Positions 1 through 7,251 are shown, numbered from the stretch's first letter. The stretch: 7,318 nucleotides of DNA from PVC group bacterium (GCA_003567575.1 PWZG01000065.1:1-7318); one strand, 5' to 3'. The notes: generated by a model not told the origin, from the sequence alone. Numbers and translations: made by a program.

Positions 1-195
1 GCCGCCACGGCATTTGCGGTGGAATCCGAAGATCTTCCGCTAACCCTGCTGATGTTGCGGAAAGCAGGCTATACGCCGCATACCCAACCCGTTGGCCCTT
101 GGTCGCTGATCGTGTTCGATCCCGACGAAACGATCACGGACAGCGAAAACGATTTGCTGTGGTGGACCGGACGTCACCTGCTGCGCAAGCATTGA
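1..195 (+). CDS. 3' end of an unrecognised gene (partial)
   Basis: Frame 1 is open from the first base to a TGA at 193-195 and gives the last 64 residues of a protein whose start lies outside the window. The segment has a Leu-rich stretch (LPLTLLMLRKAGY), a hydrophobic strand-like piece (WSLIVFDPDE) and a charged end finishing WWTGRHLLRKH. The mix of polar and hydrophobic residues suggests a soluble fold end and I see no membrane helix. Codon use is GC-rich at third positions like the other genes here, which supports real coding. I do not recognise the family and assign no function. The gene runs toward the minus-strand serine hydrolase, so the two are convergent and the tandem repeats lie between their stops. 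An overlapping frame starting at 99 is out of phase and runs into the repeats, so it is not the gene. Confidence 0.7.
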   Translation, partial: AATAFAVESEDLPLTLLMLRKAGYTPHTQPVGPWSLIVFDPDETITDSENDLLWWTGRHLLRKH

Positions 196-201
196 ATTCC
201 G

Positions 202-333
202 CCAACACTCTTCCTCCTAAATCATTCTGTCCTAAATCATTCTGTCCAAAACTCTTCCTCCTCAATCATTCTGTCCTAAATCATTCTGTCCAAAACTCTT
301 CCTCCTCAATCATTCTGCCCTCAATCATTCTGC
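202..333. repeat. Three tandem copies of a 44-bp repeat built from about 15-bp subunits
   Basis: Copies lie at 202-245, 246-289 and 290-333 with no length change. Each copy has three parts: a 14-bp piece like CCAAAACTCTTCCT, then two 15-bp pieces of the form CCTMAATCATTCTGT. The core AATCATTCTG occurs six times. The 14-bp piece looks like a diverged version of the same 15-mer, so the array may be nine related subunits amplified as a higher-order unit. It fills nearly all of the 125-bp gap between two convergent stop codons. The last copy runs into the 3' end of the serine hydrolase gene and supplies that gene's final codons and stop. There are no spacers, no dyad like a CRISPR repeat and no T-run hairpin, so this is a minisatellite rather than a CRISPR array or a classical terminator. 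Confidence 0.9.
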
Positions 334-1520
334 AATGAATTCCCCTTCCCTATTCGGGCGTCCAACAATTCGCGCACGGCTTCGTTGACCCACAGGCGTC
401 CCACCTCATCGAAGGGCACCAGGTCCTCCCCCTCGAATGCGTCCAGCCACACGATCACCAATTTGTGTTCCGGGACCACAATCATGGCGAACCGGCCTCC
501 GTATCCCGAGGCTATGAAGGTCCGGGGCGTGGCATCCGGGAGCAGTCGCTTACCGTCCGCCGTCTTGCGGTTTAACCACCAGAAAAAACTATGCGCGCCG
601 GCATGGCCTTTCTGATCCGGACCGCCGCCGATCGAATGCGCTTCGTGAAAGCGTTCCGCCTCCTCGCCTTGCGTGCGCGGCAACGTCACCGGAATGGCGC
701 TGTCCAGGGCCAACCGAACGAGATCCTTACGCAGTACGGACTGTCCCTGCCATTGACCGTTCATCATGTACAGATGCCCGAAACGGGCCAAATCCCTTGC
801 CGAGATACGAAGACGACCGGGGTGCGAGCCGGGATGTCGAAAGGTTGGGTGGTCCTCGAAACGCAGGTGTCTGCCCAGGCGCTCGACGAGCAGCGCCTGA
901 TCCGCGCCGCCGTAACCACAGGCATAGACCCGTCTAAACAGGGTCCAAACCAGCAGTCCGGTCTGAAAGTCGTTATATCCAAATGCCGCCCCCGGCGGCT
1001 CGCGCAGCCCATAGCCGGACGTCTGATCGAGTAAATGCCGGAAGGTAATATCGCGGTCCTTGAACCCGAGATCCTTATTCAAGGTTGCCAATTCCGGCAC
1101 CCATGTTACGACCCGATCATCCAGTGATTCAATCAGGCCGTCCTCAAGCGCCTTCAGGGTAAAATGCGCGTAAAACGGTTTGGCCACCGAAGCCACATCA
1201 TTGAGCCGCGTATCATCGCCCCACGTATGGACCATGCGGCCTTTGTAAACGATGCAGCCGTCCCCGCCCAGACGGGCGGAAAAAGAGTGCAATCGTTGTC
1301 CATCGAAGCCGGCCGCCTTCGGCGATATCCATGCCCAGTTTGCGCCGGGAAACGATCGATCCTCGCGAACACGCCAGGCCACCCATCCGCCAAGGATCGC
1401 CAGCGCCAGGATCAGGAACGCCGCGCCGAGCATCCGGTGATTCCGGGTATCCGCATGGATTCTAATGGCGCCTTGTGTATCGTTTCCGGCATCGCTATCG
1501 GTTTTAAACGCCGTATTCAT
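321..1520 (-). CDS. Membrane-anchored serine hydrolase, beta-lactamase/PBP-related superfamily
   Basis: With the ATG at 1520 the protein has 399 residues. Residues 1-29 are polar, 30-49 form one hydrophobic helix (MLGAAFLILALAILGGWVAW), and the rest is a catalytic domain expected on the outer face of the membrane. The first motif is SxxK: S111-V-A-K114 in DVASVAKPFYAHF, giving nucleophile and general base. The second is Y182-N-D in FGYNDFQTGLL, in the place of YxN. The third is SGYGG at 338-342 in ASGYGGRFAMIVVP, which replaces the KTG/HTG box and resembles the esterase and 6-aminohexanoate-dimer hydrolase (NylB-like) branch. Such proteins cleave esters, amides or D-amino-acid peptides; the substrate here is unknown, and antibiotic resistance is not implied. 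A GTG at 1565 would add 15 residues and an ATG at 1433 would begin at the helix; none has a good ribosome site. The gene is divergent from the large hydrolase. Its last codons and TGA come from the 44-bp repeat. Confidence 0.85.
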   Translation of the reverse strand: MNTAFKTDSDAGNDTQGAIRIHADTRNHRMLGAAFLILALAILGGWVAWRVREDRSFPGANWAWISPKAAGFDGQRLHSFSARLGGDGCIVYKGRMVHTWGDDTRLNDVASVAKPFYAHFTLKALEDGLIESLDDRVVTWVPELATLNKDLGFKDRDITFRHLLDQTSGYGLREPPGAAFGYNDFQTGLLVWTLFRRVYACGYGGADQALLVERLGRHLRFEDHPTFRHPGSHPGRLRISARDLARFGHLYMMNGQWQGQSVLRKDLVRLALDSAIPVTLPRTQGEEAERFHEAHSIGGGPDQKGHAGAHSFFWWLNRKTADGKRLLPDATPRTFIASGYGGRFAMIVVPEHKLVIVWLDAFEGEDLVPFDEVGRLWVNEAVRELLDARIGKGNSLQND

Positions 1521-1625
1521 CAATACAAAATGCCAGAAACAGAACGCGCTTGTCAAGTCAGGCACGGAAATTTACAGCAATTATTCTAGTGATTGCGGTC
1601 CTGTATTTTCAACCTGGTTTCGCCG

Positions 1626-1634
1626 ATTATATCA
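1626..1634 (-). promoter_or_regulatory. Extended -10 promoter for the serine hydrolase
   Basis: Read on the minus strand this is TGATATAAT, a perfect sigma-70 TATAAT preceded by the TGn of extended -10 promoters. Predicted transcription starts near 1619, about 55 bases before the GTG at 1565 and 100 before the ATG at 1520. The expected -35 zone (about 1648-1654) reads only weakly (TCAAGG), which fits an extended -10 promoter. This zone overlaps the -35 box of the opposite promoter. Confidence 0.55.
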
Positions 1635-1650
1635 AAAAATATTCTTGCCC

Positions 1651-1678
1651 TTGACTTTTCAGGGGGGTATATTATGAT
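1651..1678 (+). promoter_or_regulatory. Sigma-70-type promoter for the hydrolase-oxidoreductase operon
   Basis: TTGACT at 1651-1656 is followed after 16 bases by TATGAT at 1673-1678. Both boxes differ from consensus at one position and the spacing is near optimal. Transcription would start near 1685, leaving a leader of about 60 bases before the ATG at 1745. The spacer contains a run of six G. The box sits back to back with the leftward promoter, so the two directions probably compete. Confidence 0.65.
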
Positions 1679-1707
1679 CCTGAAGCAGTAGCATACCACA
1701 GGGATGC

Positions 1708-1746
1708 GGAATGTTGGAATACTGAATATTGGAATATTGGAATTAT
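1708..1746 (+). repeat. 8-bp tandem repeat (GGAATATT type) reaching the start codon
   Basis: Five successive units can be read: GGAATGTT, GGAATACT, GAATATT (one base short), GGAATATT and GGAATTAT. The last contains the first two bases of the ATG at 1745. The repeat makes up most of the 3' half of the predicted leader. Each unit begins with GGA, a weak Shine-Dalgarno-like core; the copies at 1731 and 1739 lie 11 and 3 bases from the ATG and are the only visible ribosome-binding candidates. Change in unit number would change translation signals and leader length. Confidence 0.75.
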
Positions 1747-4700
1747 GAAAAAAGTATTGTTATCGGTCGGGTTCTTATTCCTCGGCGTGTTGCCTTCGGT
1801 CACAGCGACTGTACCGGCCCGGATTCCGGCATGGTGCAAGCCTTCGTCCGTCGGCGAAGCGATCGCGCGTTTACCGATCGATACGGCAGCAGGCGATGGC
1901 GGCTGGCGGATGGGTCCGGATCTGACGGTTGTCCATGACACATTGCTTGATGCGCCGGTCTGGGAACACAGCGGCGGACGGCGCGGCTGGATACGCTCAC
2001 GCGCACCGTTGCCTGAAGCCTATGCGATCGTCGCCCGTTTGCGTGTGATGGACCGTAACCACGGAGCAACGCTTGCGGTGGGCGCCGACGGGCCGGACGC
2101 CAATCCGCAAAAGACTTTCGAATTGACGCTTCGCCCCACCGGCGATCGCGTCTGGCGCGTGAATACCCAACGCGCACGGCGCGACCATTATCTGGAGGCG
2201 ACGGACCTTCCGGCCGACGGCCCGGCGCGCGCCAGAAAGGAAATGCTCGACAGTATTCCGGGGCGTATCGATTTCGGCGAACGCTATGCGCAACCACCAT
2301 CCCCTCTTTCCGATGAAGGTTACCGGCGCGAGATCGAGGCGGCGCTAAACGCACGGCCGCCGGCAACCAATACATGGATGGAATTGCGCATCGAATACCG
2401 GCCGGAAGCATTGCGCATGTGGGTCAACGGCATTCCGGTCGGAGAACATCATCCGGCCGGCTCCTTCGACGGCGACGTACATTTGCAACTCGATCGATCC
2501 GTACGCGTGGCAACTCTGGAAATTCATCCGCTGGACAGCGTGCCCGATGCGTTTGAACCCGTTGAATTGACCGAACGGCTTAATGCGCAGGCGATCGGCG
2601 GCACTGGCCCGATTGCGCTGCATGCGAACGCACTGCCACCGTCTGACGGCGTCGTCCGGGTGGAAGGCGTCCCCTTCAGGTTCGCACGCGATATCGAGGG
2701 TCAGGATCATGTCGATATCGGACAAAGCCTGTTCCGTAAGCGTAATCGTTCCGGGCATTACATGGCGCGCGTCACCTGGCCCGCACCGCGTTTGTTCGAT
2801 CCGGCCCGGATCATGTTCACGGCGCCCAACCGCGCCTACAGCCGTTTGTGGCTGATTGCCGCGTTCGACGAATCGCCGCGGACAGTGCCGGTCGTGACCG
2901 CCCGCTTTTTCAAACCGACCAGCGGATTTCCGATCGACGCAGCCACCGAGATTCCGGGATTGACGGCGACCAGCGTGCCGGGAGCGGCGCAACGGCTACC
3001 GGTCACCCGCGCGGACGGGTCGTCCGCGAATCTGTGGCTGGTTCCCATCGATTTGGATCCTGCCCGGATAGGTTCGGAAATGCGTGATCTTTCGTTCCTC
3101 TCGATGGAATTGACCAAAGCCGTTCATCCGTATCGCGGTTATCCCGACCCGGCCAATTACGGCTGGTTCCAGGGCGGGTTACCCAGCGGTGTACGCGTGT
3201 TTGCCATGACTCTGGAGACGGCTCCCGTCCATATGATCGCCGGCGGCAACCGTCACGGCAACGTTTACGTCGCGCCCGAACAACCGCTCTGGCAGGTTGA
3301 TCTGAGTAATCAACGAGCCGAACCCGTTTCGGGAATGGTCCGCCTCCGTGTCACGGATCCTTACGGCGAACCGGCCGGTGTCGTCGAAAGCCCGTTCGCG
3401 CTTGCCGCGACGGGATACGCCCGTCTCGAAATTCCGCTGCCCACCCGGGTCAACGGTTTGCATACCGTCCTGACCGAAGTCGAAGTGGAAGATCCGGCCG
3501 CGCCACGTCCCGGACGCGTTCTCGGTATATTCCGGCGTGACGCGACGCAAACCGTGCATCTGTCCCGCAAAGGCACGTTTGTCCAATTGCCGCCTGACCG
3601 GCGTCAGGCGACCAAGGAAAACAGTCGCTGGGGTATTTTCAGTTGGAGCGGCGGACACGGCACGCATGACGTGGCGGAAGACGACATGTACCTGTTGCGC
3701 GCGGCAGGCGCGCGTATCGGCCCGGGCCAAGGGCAATTGGACGTGGAGACGGGCGAGACATGGGGATTACGTCCCCGGGGCCAGCATATCGGCAATGATC
3801 AGCGCAGCGCGCAGCGCTGGGCCTTCGAAGATCCATACGATCCGGAAAAATACGCGGAAAACCGCGATCAGATCGGGAAACGCATCGCCGAGCGTTCGGC
3901 GCTTCACCCGAACGTTCCCTCCTGGTCCATGTTTATCGAAACATCGATCACTCCCCATCTGACCTACGGTGTGCCGCGCCGTTATATCGGCGATGATCCG
4001 GAGTGGACCGAGGAGGAAGCGCATCGTATACGCGGCCACATGATCTATGGGCAAGCGGTTTGCGAAGGCATCCGTAAACACGCGCCGGAAGCGAAAATCG
4101 CCCTCGGCTGGGCCGCCTCGGCCTTTACGATTCCTTTACTTGAATCAGGGTTCCCGCGCGAATTATTCGATTACATCGGCGCCGACGATCCGGTCTTCGA
4201 GCGTACCCCCGAAATGCCTATCCGCGAAGTGACGGCCAGCCGCGTCTGGTTGTTGCGCCAGGCCATGAAGGAACACGGTTACGAGGACGTACCGGTCATC
4301 CATAGCGAGTCCTACTACCCCTCGAGTCATCCGCTGGCGCTGGGCTGGCGCCGTTCGGCAGACCATTATGTGCGGCTGCACATGCTTTCTCTGGCCATGA
4401 TGCCCAATACCATCTTCTCGGGAACGTTCAGCCTGCAAGATTGCGCCAGCTACTGGGGCTCGCAGCACTACGGCGAGCACGGCTTGATCGGCCGCCAGCC
4501 GGAAGCCAATCCGAAACCGGCCTACGCGGCCTACGCCACCATGACGCGCCTGCTCGATCCCGGCGAATACCAGGGTTTCGTGCCAACCGCTTCACACTCG
4601 GTTTACAGCCTGCATTTCACCTCAAGAGGACGCAATGTTTATCCGTTGTGGACGATTCGCGGACGGCGCGAGGCGCGGCTACGATTTCCTGAAGGCGCTC

Positions 4701-5998
4701 AGGCGGTCAAGGTCGACGAATCGGGTAACGAATTCCCGCTCGCGATCGAAAACGGCTGGACACGCGTAAAGCTGACGCCGACACCGCTGTGGGTCGCCTC
4801 GGAGCAACGTATCGAGGAAATCACGCTGGGCGAGACGGATCACGGTTTCGTCCGTAGCGAACATGACTTGCTGCCTGCTTCATTCGGTGAAAACGCCGTG
4901 CGATACCGCCCGGAAAACGAAGTGACGCCGGGCGAACACGCCGTTTTGCTCGACGCCCTCGAGATCCCATGGACGACCGTGCCGGGCCCCTATGCGCCGC
5001 ACGCCGAAAACCACTGGGGTATGCCGCGGCATGACGGTCCGATGCGTTCGGAAATCGTGCGTTGCGACAAACGTAACGCGCCGGTCTGGCAGATCACGCT
5101 TGAGGAACCAGACATTGAACGCCCGCTGACCGCCTGGTACAGCGTGTTCGAGCCGGCAGCACCGATCGCTATTCCCGGCAAGGCGCGCGCGCTGGGCGTC
5201 TGGGCCGATGGCCGCTCGAACTGGGGCCGTATCGTCTACGAAGTCGAGGACGCCGGCGGCGAAATATGGCGCAGTATCGGCACCAAGGACGACTGGAACT
5301 GCGACGATATCCATACCTGGTCGTACTTCAACTACGACGGCTGGCGTTACATCGAATTCCCGTTGCCTTCGCATCTTCCCTACGATAACTACCGCGAACA
5401 CGACACGACCTGGTGGGGCAGCGACGGCGACGGGGTGGTGCAACTGCCGCTGACATTGCGGCGTATCATTATTGAACATCGTACCCATAACATTTACGCC
5501 GATGAGAAGGTCGAAGTCGAGGATCGCAGCGTACGGCTGCACCGTCTCAAAGCCATTTATGACAATGCCGAATCCATGACAGACACGCCGGTGAAAGTGC
5601 AGCATGCCGCTGCCGGCCGGTTGCAAAAGCAATGGGCCGAAACGGCGGGAGCGTTGCCCAACCCGATCGCCGATTTGCGCGCTTCGGGCGCCGGCGAACC
5701 GACGGCTTTCGAAACGCTGACGCCGCCGGACGATTACGACGGCCTGGTTACACGACTGGAAATCGCTCTGCGCCCGGTCGACGGCGCGAAAGAATACCGC
5801 GTCTACGTGGCAGCCTACGAAGACGGCCGCGGCGCGGCGCGCATCGCGCACGGCGCTGAACCGACACTGACCGCCAGCCGCCTGCAACCGGGATTCCCGC
5901 TCTACCTGTTCGCCACCTATGTGGACGCCGACAACAAGGAGTCGAAACCCACGGAAGCACACCGCATTCTTCTGGTTGACGATTTCCCGTTCCGATAG
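1745..5998 (+). CDS. Large secreted multidomain protein with glycoside-hydrolase-like TIM barrel
   Basis: The protein has 1417 residues. Residues 1-21 are a signal peptide (MKK, a hydrophobic core, VTA before the cut), which supports this start. About 40-262 looks like a laminin-G/concanavalin-like beta sandwich (WMELRIEYRPEALRMWVNG). About 290-500 is a further beta-rich region, and 505-600 an Ig-like domain (PLWQVDLSNQ to LPTRVNGLHTVLTEVEV). About 629-940 reads as a TIM barrel: strand one WGIFSWSGG, a strand-4-like segment with E732 (MFIETSITP), a helix then APEAKIALGW, and a later strand ending at E855 (VPVIHSESYYPSS). The 123-residue gap between the two Glu fits a retaining clan GH-A arrangement. 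A C-terminal beta domain follows (about 945-1040, YPLWTIRGR), then a carbohydrate-binding-like sandwich (about 1125-1275) and an FN3-like end (about 1300-1410). The likely role is cleavage of a polysaccharide or glycoconjugate outside the cytoplasm. Family and substrate are not assigned. It is the first gene of a two-gene operon. Confidence 0.8.
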   Translation: MKKVLLSVGFLFLGVLPSVTATVPARIPAWCKPSSVGEAIARLPIDTAAGDGGWRMGPDLTVVHDTLLDAPVWEHSGGRRGWIRSRAPLPEAYAIVARLRVMDRNHGATLAVGADGPDANPQKTFELTLRPTGDRVWRVNTQRARRDHYLEATDLPADGPARARKEMLDSIPGRIDFGERYAQPPSPLSDEGYRREIEAALNARPPATNTWMELRIEYRPEALRMWVNGIPVGEHHPAGSFDGDVHLQLDRSVRVATLEIHPLDSVPDAFEPVELTERLNAQAIGGTGPIALHANALPPSDGVVRVEGVPFRFARDIEGQDHVDIGQSLFRKRNRSGHYMARVTWPAPRLFDPARIMFTAPNRAYSRLWLIAAFDESPRTVPVVTARFFKPTSGFPIDAATEIPGLTATSVPGAAQRLPVTRADGSSANLWLVPIDLDPARIGSEMRDLSFLSMELTKAVHPYRGYPDPANYGWFQGGLPSGVRVFAMTLETAPVHMIAGGNRHGNVYVAPEQPLWQVDLSNQRAEPVSGMVRLRVTDPYGEPAGVVESPFALAATGYARLEIPLPTRVNGLHTVLTEVEVEDPAAPRPGRVLGIFRRDATQTVHLSRKGTFVQLPPDRRQATKENSRWGIFSWSGGHGTHDVAEDDMYLLRAAGARIGPGQGQLDVETGETWGLRPRGQHIGNDQRSAQRWAFEDPYDPEKYAENRDQIGKRIAERSALHPNVPSWSMFIETSITPHLTYGVPRRYIGDDPEWTEEEAHRIRGHMIYGQAVCEGIRKHAPEAKIALGWAASAFTIPLLESGFPRELFDYIGADDPVFERTPEMPIREVTASRVWLLRQAMKEHGYEDVPVIHSESYYPSSHPLALGWRRSADHYVRLHMLSLAMMPNTIFSGTFSLQDCASYWGSQHYGEHGLIGRQPEANPKPAYAAYATMTRLLDPGEYQGFVPTASHSVYSLHFTSRGRNVYPLWTIRGRREARLRFPEGAQAVKVDESGNEFPLAIENGWTRVKLTPTPLWVASEQRIEEITLGETDHGFVRSEHDLLPASFGENAVRYRPENEVTPGEHAVLLDALEIPWTTVPGPYAPHAENHWGMPRHDGPMRSEIVRCDKRNAPVWQITLEEPDIERPLTAWYSVFEPAAPIAIPGKARALGVWADGRSNWGRIVYEVEDAGGEIWRSIGTKDDWNCDDIHTWSYFNYDGWRYIEFPLPSHLPYDNYREHDTTWWGSDGDGVVQLPLTLRRIIIEHRTHNIYADEKVEVEDRSVRLHRLKAIYDNAESMTDTPVKVQHAAAGRLQKQWAETAGALPNPIADLRASGAGEPTAFETLTPPDDYDGLVTRLEIALRPVDGAKEYRVYVAAYEDGRGAARIAHGAEPTLTASRLQPGFPLYLFATYVDADNKESKPTEAHRILLVDDFPFR

Positions 5999-6000
5999 GA
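5997..6000 (+). promoter_or_regulatory. Ribosome binding site overlapping the upstream stop
   Basis: AGGA begins inside the TAG stop of the large hydrolase (5996-5998) and lies 9 bases before the ATG at 6010. It is the clearest Shine-Dalgarno in the window. Its overlap with the stop codon and the 11-base gap between genes suggest translational coupling. Confidence 0.6.
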
Positions 6001-6009
6001 AACGTAAAT

Positions 6010-7185
6010 ATGATCAAGCTTGGAATCATCGGATACGGTGCGCGAATGCATAACATGGTTCGCACCCTTCGACAGGTCGAACCCGACCTGCGCGTACATA
6101 CGATTTTGGATCCTGATATCGAAGGGTCGCGCACGCGGCTCGACGAAGCGGACCGCGCGCAAGTGCGTTTTGCCGACGATCTGGACGCGTTTCTGTCGCA
6201 CCCCGCATTCGATGCCGTGGCGATTGGCACCCGCTGCAATTTGCATGCGCCGTTGGCGGCCCGGGTGGCCGCAACGGATTTGCCGTTGTTTCTGGAGAAA
6301 CCCGTGGCGGTTTCCCTCGAACAGGCGCTGACCCTGGAACGTGCCTTCAACGGTTCGGCATGTGAAACCGTGGTGAGTTTCCCGTTGCGAATGACCCCGC
6401 TTTGCACGCATGCCGCGCGTCTTATCAGTCAAGGGGCCGTGGGTGAAGTCGAACATATTCGGGCATTCAACCAGGTACCATATGGCACCGTTTATTTCGA
6501 TCACAACGGGTATCGTAATTTCGACGTTACCCAGGGATTGTTTCTCCAGAAGGCCACGCATGATTTCGATTACATGATGATGCTGGCGGGATCCCCAATC
6601 ATACGCGTAGCCGCCATGGCCAATTTTGGCCGTGTATTCGGCGGCGACCGGCCCGCCGGATTACGTTGTTCGGTCTGCGACGAAGCTGATACATGTTTGG
6701 AAAGTCCGCGCAACCGCGCGCGTAACGCGTCGGGCGGCAGTCTCCAAGATCATGCCTGTCTGTTCAGTCGCGATCTTGAAAATCCGGAAACGGGAATGAA
6801 CGAGGATGCCTCCAGCGCGCTGGTAGCCTTTGCATCCGGCGCCCACGGCGTCTATTCGCAGGTATTCTTCTCGCGAAGGGATGCCGCGGCGCGCGGCGCC
6901 ATCGTAAGCGGCTATCACGGAACGGTTTCGTTCGATTGGTACCGGAACGAAGTGCGTCATGTACGGCATCACCTCGCGGTCAGCGACCGCGCCGAAACTG
7001 GCACGAGCGCCGATCACATGGGTGGCGATATCGAACTGGCCCGTAATTTCATCGATGTAATTCGCGGCAAGGCGCGCTCACGGGCAACCCTGCGTGACGG
7101 ATTGCAAAGCGTATATGCCTGCCTGGCCGCGCGCGAGTCCGCAGCAAGTGGACGTTTTGTCGACGTGCGCCAGACATTCAAATGA
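6010..7185 (+). CDS. Gfo/Idh/MocA-family NAD(P)-dependent oxidoreductase with four-cysteine insert
   Basis: The protein has 391 residues, a usual length for the family. An N-terminal Rossmann fold begins with GIIGYGAR (5-12), the dinucleotide-binding loop. LEKPVAV carries the family signature E96-K97-P98, with Lys the usual catalytic or substrate-contact residue. THDFDYMMML gives H184 and D187 near the expected active-site His of the C-terminal alpha/beta domain. Between about 218 and 251 an insert carries C220, C223, C229 and C250 (CSVCDEADTC, then HAC), a CxxC-type cluster that could bind zinc or a metal centre; that is inference. There is no signal peptide, so it should act in the cytoplasm. 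Family members oxidise sugars, inositols or related polyols or act as NAD-dependent glycosidases (GH109 type); which applies is open. It follows the large hydrolase by 11 bases with a good ribosome site, so the pair is probably one operon acting on one glycan. The start is fixed by the Rossmann motif and ribosome site. Confidence 0.9.
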   Translation: MIKLGIIGYGARMHNMVRTLRQVEPDLRVHTILDPDIEGSRTRLDEADRAQVRFADDLDAFLSHPAFDAVAIGTRCNLHAPLAARVAATDLPLFLEKPVAVSLEQALTLERAFNGSACETVVSFPLRMTPLCTHAARLISQGAVGEVEHIRAFNQVPYGTVYFDHNGYRNFDVTQGLFLQKATHDFDYMMMLAGSPIIRVAAMANFGRVFGGDRPAGLRCSVCDEADTCLESPRNRARNASGGSLQDHACLFSRDLENPETGMNEDASSALVAFASGAHGVYSQVFFSRRDAAARGAIVSGYHGTVSFDWYRNEVRHVRHHLAVSDRAETGTSADHMGGDIELARNFIDVIRGKARSRATLRDGLQSVYACLAARESAASGRFVDVRQTFK

Positions 7186-7209
7186 TGTAACTGTTCAGGT
7201 ATCCCTGGT

Positions 7210-7233
7210 AAGTCAGTCATTCCTGGCTGACTT
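7210..7233 (+). other. Hairpin 1 of the downstream element
   Basis: AAGTCAG (7210-7216) pairs with CTGACTT (7227-7233) around a 10-base loop that contains CATTCC. There is no T-run after it, so it is not a standard intrinsic terminator, though it could protect the 3' end of the operon mRNA. Confidence 0.55.
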
Positions 7234-7251
7234 TCCTGAACTGGTTGTCGT

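Noticed and set aside
202..333. CRISPR array
   Set aside because: Copies are directly adjacent with no unique spacers, and the subunits are all variants of one 15-mer.
99..338. 79-codon plus-strand open frame crossing the repeat array
   Set aside because: Out of phase with the partial gene at 1-195; its second half is only translation of the tandem repeat.
591..1034. 147-codon plus-strand open frame
   Set aside because: Complementary to the serine hydrolase, which has catalytic motifs and a membrane helix; the plus translation has none.
321..1520. Beta-lactamase resistance gene
   Set aside because: Only SxxK matches well; the KTG box is replaced by SGYGG and the protein is membrane-tethered, so a general serine hydrolase is the safer call.
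1659..1683. Operator dyad TCAGG-N15-CCTGA over the -10 box
   Set aside because: Arms are only 5 bases and the flanks do not extend the symmetry, so it is likely chance.
2345..2992. 215-codon minus-strand open frame
   Set aside because: Antisense to the large hydrolase; Arg-rich low-specificity translation with no motif and no ribosome site argument.
4880..5962. 360-codon open frame on the minus strand inside the large hydrolase gene
   Set aside because: It is antisense to a well-supported gene with clear domains. Long antisense frames are common in GC-rich genes, and the translation is Arg/Val/Phe-rich with no recognisable motif.
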